DNA of 64,000 nt from Phytophthora quininea (taxonomy: Eukaryota; Oomycota; Peronosporomycetes; Peronosporales; Peronosporaceae), in the NCBI GenBank assembly GCA_011947345.1, contig JAAVTG010000577.1, forward strand, positions 62,001 through 126,000, in the 5' to 3' direction. Below, one piece after another: positions 1 to 12,464 of this stretch. The position numbers and the translations under genes are program-made. A model generated the notes under the pieces. The model saw only the letters and a list, made by a program, of their open reading frames with translations. It did no database searches and was not told the origin of the DNA. How positions within the stretch are numbered: the stretch's first letter is position 1; every line of letters begins with the position of its first letter.

Positions 1-1
1 A

Positions 2-3000
2 CGACTGAAAGGGGACTCCCAGGTGGCTCTCTTTAACTTAGCAGAAAAGTGGAGTTCTCAGAAGACGCCGCCTTCATTACAGCCGATGCTGGAGAGATGG
101 AAGACGCTTGGCGAGGCGGACAGCTCAAAGTGGTCCGGAATCGTGGACGTATTACGGGCGCAGCACCGTTGGCGAGCACGTCGAGCTTCAATCCAAGCAC
201 TAACTAGACCTCCGGCTACAATTCCTACTATGCCGCCCCCAAATCAATTCGGCGATAACTTGGATGAAGAAACCGATGCTGGTTTGGATAAAATATATGA
301 CTACACGAGTAGTTTCTCCGCGATGATGAAGGCTTGCGATTTGTACATTCGAGATGGAATTGGCGCCCCACCTGAAATACTCGAGACACTACTTGAAAGA
401 CGCCAGCGTCGACTAGATTCCCGACTCTATGGTCTTCAGGCGATGAAAAGTATTATATCACTACTATCCTATGATGCGGCGATCCATAACGCCGTGATTT
501 TCTTACGCCCTGCCATGAGAGGCTTTACGGAAAGTGAGAAAGAGTCGCGTGAACTCAACGATGGGCAGATTGTAGCGGAAACATTTCGGGCTACAGTTCG
601 TCATCATTATTTGAAGGGTCTTGAGGGTGCAACCGACAGACCGTGGACAACGTTCAAAGCGCCTTTGTGACTTGTATGCATACTTAAGTCAGCTGCTGGG
701 CGGCGGATCGGGATATACTGTATCTGATCTGCAGCTAAAGCAAACCATTTTGTGTGCTTGGAGTCTGGATTTTGAGCCTCGCGATCACCAATTCTTGCTC
801 GATACAGGGATGCTGTCCAAACTGCAAGAGCTGTTCTCTGTAAGTTCAATTCTACGAGAGGCAGATGCAGACAATGCAGCCTGCTCTTCTTCACTAGATG
901 ATTCACTTTCGTTGAGCCACCGAGGTGACTATTCAAGTATCAATTGGCACCCTCTTTCTGAAGACTTTGTCCAGCAAGGGCTTCTACGCAGCGGCTATTT
1001 GACCAAACGCGACGTTGTGCGGCTACTCCGTCGTGCTCCTCCCTACGCTTGTCCGGCGGAATGGTGGAGAAAAACGATCTTGAGGAAACTGGGGATCGAA
1101 ATACGGTCCCTCCCTCGACACGGCATACGGCTTCGTCACTTTCGCTGCTATACGCAGATATGCTAGCCGGGTTACAACGGAAGCTTCTGGGGCCCCCGCC
1201 ACGAACGCCAAAGTCTAAACTCTTACTGTTTGGCGCGAAGGTCACACCGGCGAATACTCGAGGGGGTCAACGTCAGGGAACCCAAAGCCGGATGATGTGA
1301 GTTATGCTGAAATTCCGGCATTGGGGAGGTGCAAGACTTCACGATCGAGTTATGGATCTATCCGACCGACTTAGATGGGTACCACGCTTTGAGATGTGAC
1401 AATGGCGTTCAAAACGGCAGCGTCTATGTGGAATTAATCGACCGCCGCTTGCAGCTCACAATTCCAGGCAATTTTCCACGCGAGAGATTGTTTCAGGTAT
1501 ATCAATTCCGAACGTTCGAATGGGCACACATCGCTCTCATTTACGACTCAGGTGCAAGGTGCACCCGGCTGTTTGTTAATGGCACCTTGTCGGAGGAAAT
1601 GCCCTTTGAACGAATTTGCAGTAGTGTACATTTTAGAGCTTCTAGAATTGGATGTTGGATGAGCGGTGTTGATGCTCATGGGGTGCCTCTCACGAATGTA
1701 GCTGCTCAGCGTAAATTCAAAGGCTACATCACCGAGGTGCGAGTGTGGAAAGTCCAGCGCAATCGATTTGACATTGCTCGTGATTTCCAGCGAAGCGTCC
1801 CACTTGCACGGGACTCGGAAGATCCTTCTTCTGGTGAAAAGTCAAACTCCCTCATTGGTCTTTGGCATTTTAACGAAGGCGAAGGCATTTATGCGTTTGA
1901 TCAGGCTGCCAATGCAGCGTCTGGGACAGATACCGGGGACACAACGCCACCATTTCATTTTGCAGGTGGAATCCAATGCAAGCTCCGGTTTTTGGAAACG
2001 AGGTTATGGATGCAATGTCGCTGGAAGACTGGAACCGTGTTGTATCTGGGATTCGGAAATTCCAACACAGAATCCGTGCTCGGTTGTTGCAGCAATTTAA
2101 CTCCTCGATTAAGCTATCGAAGCTAATCTGTGAGCACGATGAACAGGATGCACTGAAAAGATGGACCTTGATGTCTCGCATCGAGGACGATGACGATATC
2201 GATATGGCAGACTCGGAGGATGCTGATTTTAACAGCGGTAAGATAGACGTTGCTGGATTAAATACCCAGGTACAGGATGCATCCACAAGCCGATTGATTT
2301 CACAATGGAGTGCTTGCACGGACGAGCAGATAGTCATTCGGAAGCAAACACGGCGGTGTGCATGGGTCGTTTTTCGTTTCTTGGCATCAACAGGCATAAG
2401 CGGAACATACGAAAGGCGAGAAGGGGAGGCCAAATCTGTTGCTGCTGTTGCCAAACAAAAGCGAAAGCAGCGATTTAAGAAAACTGCCAGCTCAGACAAC
2501 GGGTCTTTGCCAGGTAGTAGCGATCAAGCCACTACTGCTCAGCCAGAAGGATTACGGGCTTCTGGTAGTAGCTTTGCTGAAGAAGACGCTGCGATTCGAA
2601 CTGCAGAGGCTGCAAGTGACGCGGCGAAAAGCGCTGCTTCGAATCGAGAGCTCCAAGAACCTGCGTTACAAACACTGTGGTTCTCGAAAGAATTCCATCG
2701 AAAAGTGTTTGAGGTGCTTGAAAAAGAGCTTATCCAAGGGAAGATGCTCACGGAAGAAGCTGAAGGCTTAACAAGAGCCCAACGAATGCTCCGTTCGGTG
2801 TCTACACCTCTTCAGAAGCGCGGAGCAGGGCTGCGCCAGTATCCAAGTGACATAGGTCGTGGAAAGACTGGGTTTGTCAATGTGCATCATGCACCAAGCG
2901 ATTTATCAGGAAACAGTGGCGTCTTGGAACCACTCGAGGTCGAGACACATATGTTTAGCGTTCTACTTTTCTTACTGTCTCAAAGTGAGCAAGCTCCAGC

Positions 3001-6000
3001 ACTCACGTATTTGATACGGCCTTACATGCTGCGAAGCTTATTGGAAATGCTCAGATTGGCATCGCCGCGTTCTCAACGCGTTCTTAAGCTTCTGTTGCGG
3101 CGCATTTGCTGCAGTGGAAGTATCAAACCATCGGACGTTGGGGCCATCCTTGGCTCCGAGTCGGTTCTCATCGACTTGTTGCTGGATCAAGTAGCTGAGT
3201 CCGTGTGCAGCACTGCCGCGCCAATGCCTACACATGCTGTCAATGTACCAGCAACCAGTATGATGGCGGGTAGTGGTGGTGGAGAAAACGTGGTGCAGTC
3301 AACAGAATCTCTTAGCAATCCAATTGGGTTTCGCTCCGGCCAAGTATCCCTTGTGGTTGCATCAGAAAGCGTAGCATTGCTACGGATACTGCTTATGGAG
3401 AAAACATGGCAAAGAGGGGTCGCAGAGAACTTGTGCAACGCCATCCACAATATCACGCCGATCTTACTAAGGAACAGTACATCCCCAGACGTCCAACCAA
3501 ACCCATCGGATATTCGTCTCCGAGCGGCAATTATTCGGGCCGTAGGGGCTTTGTGTGTGCTTGGCTCGCATTCCGATTGCATTCGTATCGGCGGAAAGGT
3601 AATGATTTCTGCACAGGGAACGAACAACTCCGGAACTGATTCAAGTACCGACCATGGCTTCAATGTTGTGTCTGGTAGTGGGAAATCGGTAAGTGCGACA
3701 TTAATTGGGATGAATTCGCGAGCGTCAACCGTCCGTGTTGTGTTCCATCCGACTTCATCGGAGGTTGAGTTTGATCCCAGCCACAATATCCAAGATGTGA
3801 AGTTCTCTGCACTGTCCCCCACTGAAGAAATTTGCCTACCACCAGTCGCTGTGCCGCTTACGTTGGATATGATGCCTGTTATTCTCCAGCTCTCCTCTTT
3901 GGAAGAAACCACGATTCTGAAGGAGTTTGATAGCTTGTGGAGATTGCAAATTCGGTCGCGCGCGCTGTTAGCCCTTGAGGCGCTACTACGCAACTCACTC
4001 CACGTTACAAAAGTATCGCGAACGAAGGGATGGCGCAGAATCTTCTTCGTTTTGCCTTGACGCCTACCAGTCTCAGTAGTTTCGTGAGCTTACCGCTTTT
4101 GCAGGAAAGAGGGCGAATGATTCTTTGTCGCTTAATCGAATCCTCGACCCCACTTGGGGACGCAATGTTCCACGGACTTGAGGACCCAAAGGCCCCAGTC
4201 GTTGCGACGACTGACACAACGAATCCGCCTGGAGCGAGTGGTGGCGAAGCTAATGATGATCCGGATGAAGAAGAAACGGAAGCCCATCGCGTTCGAAGAG
4301 GTTTCGCTTCGACATTAGCAGCGATGGGCTTTGAGTTTGATTTGTGTATGGCAGCGCTGGAGCATTCTCGCGACGATCCGAACCAGGCTGTCGAGTGGCT
4401 GATGGGCGATGGTGCGGCGACATACCAAGAACGGCAACAAGCACAGCGTCTTGCTCGAGCGAGCATCGAGGCTAATGAAATCGCTGGCGGTGCGGAGGGC
4501 GATTCGAGCTCAACCCTTGAAGGCAGGGCAAAAGAGCTTCAGAATATTTCGGGTATGCCGTATTGCCTCGCATATTGTGCCTTGGAACTATCGAATAGTG
4601 ATCCCAACCGCGCCATGGAATGGCTGATGGAGAACGGGAGAAACTATGCAGAACGATTTGATTCATTGGATCTCTTGACAGACTCTTTCTCGGCAGGAAG
4701 GACCGTAGTGCTGGAGGATCGCGCGGCGATGGAAGAAATCGATCAACCAGACCCGCTTGTTGCAGCAACAGACAGCCGCACGTCTTTTGCAGTTGAGTAT
4801 TTGAGCTCTACGACGCCAGCGCGAAACGCAGAAACAGTGCACAACACCAACATTGACGCTATGGCGGTTACCCTTGCCCCAATTTTGGCCCCAGGCCCTG
4901 TGAAGCCGACGTTATCCGTTGCTTCATCGCGTGATGCCAGTTTGACAGCCTTTGCGCCTTTGGATCCAGATTATTTGACGCCAAACGTTCTCTTAACTGT
5001 CAGCAACGATATTGGCCCAGTTCAGCGACTAGCCACAAGCGGAAGGACGGGGATTTACAGACGATACTCACCTGACGATGGTGTATTGATCACTTTCTTG
5101 AACACAGAGTCTGGCGCATATGAGGATGAGTGGCATTACCCTCGGGATTTACGCAGAATTGTCAAAATCTATGACGAGCCCCTCCAAACTGTCGAGAGCA
5201 TTCATCACGTCGCGTTGAGGACAGAAAAAGCGCTTTCCACATATTATGCCCGACGAGCAATTACAGCTCTACTTCGATCATTTGCCCCGGCTTCAGACTC
5301 TACAGTAGTAGGGACAAAAGACCTTCAAATTCTTGAAGATAAGGCGCCTTCATATTCGCCTTCAGTTTCCAGCGAGATTTTAAGGGTCGTTAGGGGTCCG
5401 CGGCAGTTTGTTAGTCTGCTCAAGATGGTGGCAGCATCGGAAATGAATTCTACACAGCATCCAGAAGGCGAAGGAAATGTATCCCGTGCAACCAATGGCA
5501 AATCGGTTCCTGGAAGCGGAGGAGTGGAAGTAGGTGGCTCTGACCAGCCCGTACCTTTGTTGACAAGTCTTCAGGCGATAACATTGAAAATTCTTCGTGA
5601 GGAAGCACGGAACGGAAAGCCCGAGAGTCTAACGCAATCTGTTTCCCCAAAAGAGTCCAGGTGAAATAACGGGAGCTATCAATGCACAGCCTATTTCAGC
5701 ACCTATCCCGGAGGGAATGGCTGGGCACGAAGTGGATAATGATGAAGACGAGGCTTTAAACCGAGCTATTGCTATGTCATTTGAAGATAATGCACCTCCT
5801 TCTGTGACGACAACACCTGAAGACGAAGAAAATAAGAACGAAGCGGGTCTTGGCGGTGCTAAAACGCGTACATCGCGCCAACCTTCTGACACTGAAGCGC
5901 AAGAAGTTGCGAGTGCTTACTTAGGTGGTGGAATGGACGACCATGACGGTCTATTATCAAGCGTTCTGGTGAAAGAATGCGTCAGCCACTTTGTGGAGTC

Positions 6001-8968
6001 AACACGAATGGCGGGCGATGGTGAAGTGTCTACGGCGCATGAGTTCCAGTCGCTGCATCCGTATTTCGGTCGCTGCGAGTACGCTCGAGCTGTGACGATT
6101 GAGAACTCTTGTCGCTGTTTACGCATTGTGTTTGACCATCGTTGCCGCCTTGGACCGAAGGCGAAGCTGTCGTTCTATGCAGACCCGGAATGCGCAGACC
6201 GCATTTGTGTAGTGGACCATGCTTTAACCACTTCAGGGCATCTCCTTCCGGACTTGATCATTCATTCGCATCAGTTTTGGTTCCGTTTTACCGCGTCAGA
6301 AGAAAACGTCACGATGGATAATGGCTATGGCTACCGTTTCAGGTGAAGCCCATGGCAAACATATTGTGGACGAAAGAGTCACAGGTGCTGACAAACCCAT
6401 CGTTGGAATGGGCTTGCTGGGTGTTGGAACTTCTGCTGAACGATGCTACAGAGTTGGTGGCACATGGCGCGGTTCATAACCGCAAGATCTATGGCGCCCT
6501 TGTGCGTTATCTGCGTTCACCAGGGGCCCCATTTAAAGGGCGTATTGTGCGTCTACTGCAGCAGCTTCTGCATCATCCTGAACTTTTCCCAGCGGATGAA
6601 ATCCCTGAGCTCGATGCCCTTGAATCCATTTCGCGCCTTGCGCTCACACGCGCGGAAGTCGACAGAGCGAGCAATAAGGTCTTCTTGTCGTCGCATTTGC
6701 TGCAGTTGGTAGAGTTGTCGATGGTACTTTCAACTGCAGCTCCAGTCTTCAACCGCAAGCTTGATGGCGATGGTTCATACATACCAACCGTAACAACTCC
6801 TCTCACTTTACCTGTTCCATTCGAACGGAAGAACGTTCGTGATAGTCTTAACGATGTTTCGGAGTTGTCAAGGTTTTTGCTGGGGCAAACGACTCGGTTG
6901 TCGACGCATATTCTAACAGCGATATGGCTGGAAGTGTATGGCTCTTCAGTGATTATCGAAAGCGCCCACCCGTATGCTGTCGGGACGCCTTTGAATGGAT
7001 CAGTGTCATTTGAAGCTGCACAGGCGCTCAGGATTACCTTTGACTCGCGATGCTCGGTTGCACCTGGGAAAGGACAAGCCACTCCACGACTTGAACTGGC
7101 AAGTTTTGCCACGGGAGTGCAAAAGCATCTCGCAGTAGTAGGACGTACGCGGGGGAGAGTGAATGGCCCGATGGCCTTATCGCATTGGAAGGTAATGAGC
7201 TAGAGTACATATTCCATGCAGATGAGAATACGGGAGGCCACTTTGGATTTGCTGCCACAGTGAGTGCGTTAGGAATCTCGAGAGAGAATCAACTGGCCCG
7301 AGCAACAGCCACAGACATTGAGAATCTCCTCAACCAGCTATTACGCTGGAAGTCTAAAGAGAGTGATGCATCTGAGGGCGAATGCTGGACTGAAGAAATG
7401 GATTTACAATTGGTAGACTGGGTGAATAACCACGTTGACCCAGGCGCATCTCTTCCAACGACCACACCAACAGTGACAAAGCGGTCAGTCGAGCTGCAAC
7501 CAGTCGATATCCGACTGAACCAGACGCTGGATGGTTTACGCTGCTCAATGCTGCTGGGCTTATCACTGGAAGCCCTTCAAGTACGGTTTGGACTACTAAA
7601 GTATCTCAACTTGAGCTTGCAGCACTGCTTGCCGCTGCTAGATCTACGAGACACTAAATCCCCGTGGACCATTGCTCATCGCCTACGCCAATTGAGTCAT
7701 TGCATCTTCTTCGACGTCAAGAGTTCGCTGGTAGAAGCTGCGATTGAGACCACGAACGTAGCACCCGAGACATCGGGTTCGAATTCGCAACAACAGACTG
7801 CGCGTATCACACTTGATCGTATGCAGGCGCTAGAATCGCGGGATGACCGCGAGGTCGAACCGTCTGTATCGGAGTGTTTCTTCGCGCAAGCTTTCCGTCA
7901 GCTGAACCAAGTAGATCCCGCGTTGTTCAGACGCCAGATTGATAGTAAGGGTCGCCTTTTCAGCGTCAAATTCCGCGGCGAAGAAGGAGTGGACTGGGGT
8001 GGAGTGTACCGAGAGGGCGCTACGTCTATGGTGGACGACTTGTTCTCGCCCCACTTCAGTCTTTTCGTGCTGTGTCCCAATGGTCAACACGACACGGGCA
8101 ACAATCGCGGCATGTATCTACCAAACCCAAAGTGTACGTCGCCAGTAGCCATGCAGATGTTCGCCTTCGTTGGTCAGTTGCTGGGCATTTCGCTTCGCAC
8201 ACATGGGGATTTCCCTTCATGCTGCCGTCACTTGTGTGGAAGCAGTTATTAGGACAGAGTCTCTCACGCTCTGACCTGGAAGGAACAGACGCCATGTTCA
8301 TTCAAATGCTAGATGGCATTGCAAACTGCGAGAGCGATGGGATCTCCACGGAGGACGAATTTACGACAGCGTTCGCTGGATTGGAGCTGCGCTTTGTGGC
8401 ATCTTCGTGTACAGGAGAAGAGATCGAGCTGGTGCCAAATGGCCGCGAACGAACAGTAGGCTTCCACAACCGCCTTGAGTATTGCCGTCTAGCTGAGCGT
8501 GCTCGACTGGACGAATGTAGTGCCCAAGTGGCAGCGATGGCTCAAGGGTTTGCTACGCTGTTCCCACGCAGAGTGCTAACACTGCTGACGTGGCAAGAGC
8601 TGGAGATCCTCACATGCGGCTCGCCAAAGATCGACCTCAATCTCTGGAAGCGCCACACGCGGTATGACGGCTACGCTGAGGACGACCCGACGGTGAGATT
8701 GTTCTGGGAAGCGCTAGGTGAGTTCACAGACGACCAACGTGCCGACTTCGTGCGCTTCGCATGGGGTCGCAGTCGACTGCCGCGTGGGAAATGGCCTCAA
8801 CCCTTCAAGCTCTCTAAGAAAGGGGGCCGCGACGCTATACGCAGCCTTCCTGTAGCACACACGTGCTTCTTCTCGGTTGAGCTACCGCCGTACACTTCGC
8901 GCGATACAATGCGGTCTATGTTGTTGGCCACAATCACCTTCGGGCTGGGCGGCATCCTCATGGCCTAA
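2..8968 (+). CDS. Giant HECT-type E3 ubiquitin-protein ligase, 5' partial, frame interrupted
   Basis: Ubiquitin ligase that takes ubiquitin onto a catalytic cysteine and passes it to substrates. The frame is open to the left edge, so the start lies outside the window. Visible modules in order: alpha-helical N-terminal part; a LamG/ConA-like domain (about 1329-1935, begins VQDFTIELWIYP); an armadillo-like middle; two UBA-like domains (about 4294-4414 and 4530-4636, both ending in EWLM); a ubiquitin-interacting-motif-like stretch (DEDEALNRAIAMSFED, about 5735-5785); two HPY-type beta modules (about 6050-6340 and 6960-7260); and a C-terminal HECT domain (about 7880-8968). The HECT motif AHTCFF gives the catalytic Cys at 8864-8866. 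The frame changes near 610-625, 1045-1085, 1255-1290, 1324, 1975, 4010, 5650, 6340, 7140 and 8208, with conserved protein on both sides each time. At 4010, 5650 and 6340 one added or removed base restores continuity. Introns do not explain these because the open frames overlap. The domain content is seen; the substrate is unknown. Confidence 0.85.
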
Positions 8969-9135
8969 TTCTTTGTTGAAAATACCAGAAGTATTTGCAT
9001 GATCCGCTTGTCAGATACTTTACTCACTCACTCTCGCTTTGTTTGTGTTGTGTTCATCATTTTGCTCATTGGCCCGTTGGTATCTAGCGCTTTTCGCTTC
9101 TCAATTGTCCCCTGAGGCTTCGTGGCGCTTTCAAG

Positions 9136-10293
9136 TTACACGCGCTTGAAGTTCTCGAGGCCGCTGCCTACGATACTGCAGTTCTCGGCCTTTTGGGTCT
9201 TCTGCACGGCCTCCTCGCTGAACTCGATGGACGGGATCACGATCTGCGCACTCTGGGTGATGGCAGCGAGCGGCGCAAGAGAGAGACCCGCTTCTTCACC
9301 GGTAAGAAGGATCTTGTCCGTAGCCGACAACTTCAAGCTGCAAACCAGTATGATAAATACAAAAACCATCACAATTAACATATTTCTGGCACGAACCTCT
9401 TGGCCAGCTTCTCCGCCTGCTTGAGCGCGTCGCCGTGCGTGAGCACCGCACTCTTCTTGGGGTTCTTTCCTTCCACCTCTGCGAGAAGAAAAGCAATCGT
9501 AAAAACCTCATTTAAACTGCCATCATTGCAGTATTTGACGTACTCGAGTACGTGACGGCGACGGGGTCTTGTCGTCCAGCGTCTTGGTCAACGCCTTTAT
9601 GACGAAAGGCTCGGGAGTGTTCATCATCATGCCGTTGAGGTTGATCATGCCCTCCGTGGGGTTGAAGCTCGTGGTGATGATGCTGTGCAGGCTGCGGTAG
9701 TTCTTGGGACGGAACACTTCCTGCTTCTCACGGACTGCAACACAATTGCAGTCAGTCATTTCCCATAAACAAGAATAAAAATCTCTCGTACACGTCTCCA
9801 ATTCCGGGAACAAACTGCGCACAATGGCCGTCTGGTTGCGGCCGGCCATCTTGGGCTCAAAGATCAGGCCGCTGGCCTGGCTGTCCTGCAGGATGAAGGC
9901 GATCTCCTCGGCCTGGGACACTTTCGGGTCGATCACTGCCAGCGTCAGCCCCGCCCTCGCTGCCGCCAAGTGGGTCAGCACCTAAATCAACATGGTTAAT
10001 ATCGTTGTGTATCTCTGAAGTAGAAATCGTAACCTCACATTTTCGGCGCTGTTGGGCAGCCAGACGGCTACCACGTCGCCCTTGCTGAACTGCAGGTCCA
10101 GGAAGCCGTTGGCCAGCTCGTCCACGGCCGCGTTGAGCTCCTTGAAGCTCCAGCGCACGTCCTGCTTGACGCTGTGCAGCGCCTCCTTGTGCGGCAGGCG
10201 AGCCACGGCCTCGTCCAGAGACGCGCCCACGGTGGAGGCGGCGCGCGCCAGGTGAGAGCGCACGAGGCCGGCGGAGCGCACGAAGGACAGCAT
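9136..10293 (-). CDS. Shortened acyl-CoA synthetase-like (AMP-binding) protein, mitochondrial
   Basis: Adenylate-forming family protein of about 310 aa, versus 500 or more usual. It starts MLSFVRSAGLVRSHLARAAS, an Arg/Ser-rich mitochondrial-type presequence, followed by the family N-terminus (LPHKEALH, GDVVAVWLPNSAEN). Introns read from splice sites: 9982-10038 (57 bp), 9735-9791 (57 bp), about 9479-9543 (GTACGT donor; 9551 also possible) and 9338-9396 (59 bp). The last exons read KSAVLTHGDALKQAEKLAK and then GEEAGLSLAPLAAITQSAQI, which matches the segment after the ATP-binding P-loop, and the protein stops at KRV. The rest of the adenylation core and the C-terminal lid are absent, so catalysis is doubtful. 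In the frame used the P-loop is not recognisable; one base added at the GGGG at 9563-9566 would put a VTYS-type motif just before the third intron. It could be a decayed paralogue or a non-catalytic relative. Confidence 0.7.
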
Positions 10294-10418
10294 CTTAGAC
10301 AGCAGGTCACCCCGGAATCAAAAATGAGCGGTGGATAATTACGTCAAAATTATACTAGATTTTGTATGAACGGATTTGTATATACTTTTGGTAGTTTTTT
10401 GTTATTCAGTCTCGAAAC
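10294..10418. promoter_or_regulatory. Bidirectional intergenic promoter region
   Basis: The 125 bp between the two divergent start codons (acyl-CoA synthetase-like gene on minus, CTF8 on plus) must hold both promoters. It is AT-rich compared with the genes. I see no clear TATA box. A TTATTCAGTCTC stretch just upstream of the CTF8 ATG could serve as an initiator, but this is weak. Confidence 0.45.
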
Positions 10419-10727
10419 ATGTTGGTGCCTGTGGTGGTGGACGACGCGCGCAAGGAGTGGAGTCTGCTGGAGTTCCAAGGGGATTTACTGGGCGGTGACG
10501 ACGAGAAACAGCTCAAGGGACTAGACGTGGGAACGCTGCGCTTCAACGCCGGCGACGAGATCACGCTGCGCATCGGCAACCACGTGCTGAGCGGCAAGAC
10601 GGAGAAGCTGCGCAAAGGGTTCGCCATTTTGCAGAAGCACAAAGACGAGCAGACGAGATACGAAGTGGTGGGGGTGGCTAAGACCCGCGTCGTGTTCAAG
10701 ACCAGACCCAAGCCGGTGTTAGGCTAG
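10419..10727 (+). CDS. CTF8: Chromosome transmission fidelity protein 8 (Ctf8) homologue
   Basis: Small subunit of the alternative clamp loader RFC-Ctf18-Dcc1-Ctf8, which loads PCNA and supports sister-chromatid cohesion in the nucleus. The 102-aa single-exon product follows the family from end to end: an N-terminal beta strand (LVPVVVDDARKEWSLLEFQG), a central IGNHVLSGKTEKLRKGFAIL block, a YEVVGVAKTRVVFKTRPKP C-terminus and a short tail. VLSGK and FKTRPKP are the most diagnostic parts. The length is that of the family. The ATG at 10419 is the first in frame and the protein needs nothing upstream. It shares a 125-bp divergent promoter with the acyl-CoA-synthetase-like gene. No frame breaks. 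Confidence 0.9.
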   Translation: MLVPVVVDDARKEWSLLEFQGDLLGGDDEKQLKGLDVGTLRFNAGDEITLRIGNHVLSGKTEKLRKGFAILQKHKDEQTRYEVVGVAKTRVVFKTRPKPVLG

Positions 10728-10882
10728 TAGTGTTGTAGGATAGAAAATATTCCGATTATCAAACCTGACCTCAAGTGCCAATCATGTTGTGTATGTAACA
10801 TTGTGTGTTTTGCCAAGTTTTAGCTTCAAAGTAAATGTTGATAGATCTGCCCAAGGTTTCCGTTTATCGACTGCGATGGTTG

Positions 10883-11295
10883 CTATCTCAGGTTAACTGC
10901 CTTCAAACTGTTACTGTGGATGCTTTTGTGAGCATAGAACATAGCGAGGTCCTCCCCGCTCACGCAATTCGCCAGCCATTTATCGATTTTGCCTTTGGCT
11001 CCATCGACGTTGTGAATCCTCTGCATGAGCTTGGCATCTTTCCGGTCAGCTTGGTCATGGCTTAAGACTTAACGGCTTCAGCATCGGTCGTCAAAATCTG
11101 CACCTCCGCTGTCATCCAGGTCGTCGTCTTGACCCTTGGTTGTCCGCAAAATCTTTTGCCAAACGCAAAATGGGCATCGACCGGTTCTACAGCGTTTGGC
11201 GAGGCCATCGTCGAAAGTTTCTGCGCCATGGCAGCAGCTTCACTTCCGGTGAAAAGAGTGATGGCAGCGACGATCAGGACGGAACTGAGACGCAT
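10883..11295 (-). pseudogene. RxLR-type secreted effector, frame-broken
   Basis: Reading from the ATG at 11295 gives a typical oomycete secretion signal (MRLSSVLIVAAITLFTG, then small residues) and a short spacer characteristic of RxLR effectors. The open frame runs 77 codons, to 11062. Around 11148-11155 the place where an RxLR motif would be expected reads GKRFCGQ. A one-base difference in the adjacent T run separates this from a frame with the motif and an acidic tract. A lysine-rich helical C-terminus (KDAKLMQRI near 11020) lies in a further frame and stops at 10883. I read this as a broken effector gene or one damaged by sequencing error. The function of the effector is unknown. Confidence 0.6.
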
Positions 11296-11324
11296 GGTGG
11301 AGTGTCTTGGAGTTTGTTGTGGCG

Positions 11325-11460
11325 GTCGAAGACAAAGTGACGAGTGAGCTGGAACCGCCCACTGAAAAGCTCGAGGCGAGAGATCCAGCCTCTTGGTTAC
11401 CTGGGGTCGAGATGAACATTTGTCCAAAGCCTATCCGAGGATTCTGATGACGCGGTACGT
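11325..11460. repeat. Diverged duplicated segment, copy 1
   Basis: Begins GTCGAAGACAAAGTGACGAG just upstream of the RxLR-like gene. It aligns over about 130 bp, roughly 75 percent by eye, with 13209-13360, including the blocks GAGATCCAG, TGGTTACC and CGAGGATT. Weaker similarity continues further out: CCGTAATATCA occurs near 11770 and again near 13450. Confidence 0.55.
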
Positions 11461-12089
11461 GTTCATTTTGCTGGCAGCGCGAGTCGCGAGCGTCTTTTTC
11501 TTGGTTAGCAGAACTGCCTGGGCAAAGAAAAGCTTCATCCTCAGGTTTTGAAGTTTGTCAACTTCGAGATCCTCGTGCGTAACATAAGCCGGCATCTCAC
11601 TCGCCTGATCTCCGCTATGACAGAAGCTTCGATTCCTTTTAACTTTCTAGAATCGCTGGCTCTTATAATTTTCGCAAAGTAAGTTTGCGTCGTCCTTGCC
11701 CCCCGTCACCATCCAGTGTCCTATCACCCTACCTGCAATTCCTGCCGATACGTGTTTGATCAACGAAAACCGTAATATCATTGTGTGATTGTCAACCAAC
11801 AAGACCGTGAAGAGAATCACGCAATAACCGCTTAGCATTTCTGGCATGCGAGTGTAGGATGCCGGTACGAATTGTCTGCTAGGATAATGGATTGAGGTAC
11901 TACGAGCCTGTTACATGGCAGTTCGACACTTGATTCGCTGGCGTATAAGCGCTACTTTGATCGAGTTCATTCGGCGAGATACCTTTGAGAATCTCATCCA
12001 GCAACAACAGGCGTGTTAGAATAAACGTATATATGCTGAGGAGCAAGTGATCACATCTTTGGCGCTGTTTCTGGCTGGCCGAGTAGAAG

Positions 12090-12464
12090 TCACACTGCTT
12101 GAAGTTTTTGTAGTTCAGGAAGGCCAAGTTTGTGTGCAAGTGTGTGCAGCTGAGAGATTGTAAAACGGTAGCGTACTCGAGCGAGAGAATCCTCTGTCAT
12201 GATATCAAATTGGCGCGAAGTGTCCACCACTGGAGAGGGATCACGAAGTCGAAAGCAGTGGTGCTTTTGAAGAAGCACCATTATCTTCACAAAACGCGTC
12301 TTATTTCCTCGGGCAAGACGCCAGGCTTGAGATAGTACTAGTAGTCCTTGGTCAGCAGTCAGCTTTGGCGCGACAAACACCATTGCAACTCGGGTGAAAA
12401 TGAACGGCTGTGCTGGCGTTGTGCAACTCAACTCGAGAGCGCTTAGGTTTGAGATAAGTGCCAC
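12090..12464 (-). pseudogene. Possible DDE-transposase-like N-terminal remnant
   Basis: A 124-codon open frame whose second half (MTEDSLARVRYRFTISQLHT, then LAHKLGLPEL) resembles the helical N-terminal segment that precedes the catalytic domain in Harbinger/ISL2EU-type transposase-like proteins. No catalytic aspartates follow and the downstream sequence to 11860 is broken. It may be a scrap of an old element, or chance. The similarity is judged from memory of the family pattern only. Confidence 0.3.

Noticed and set aside
5664..5717. Intron between two frames of the HECT gene
   Set aside because: Removing one A in CCCCAAAA gives an uninterrupted frame through the gap, and no GT-AG pair of usual length fits.
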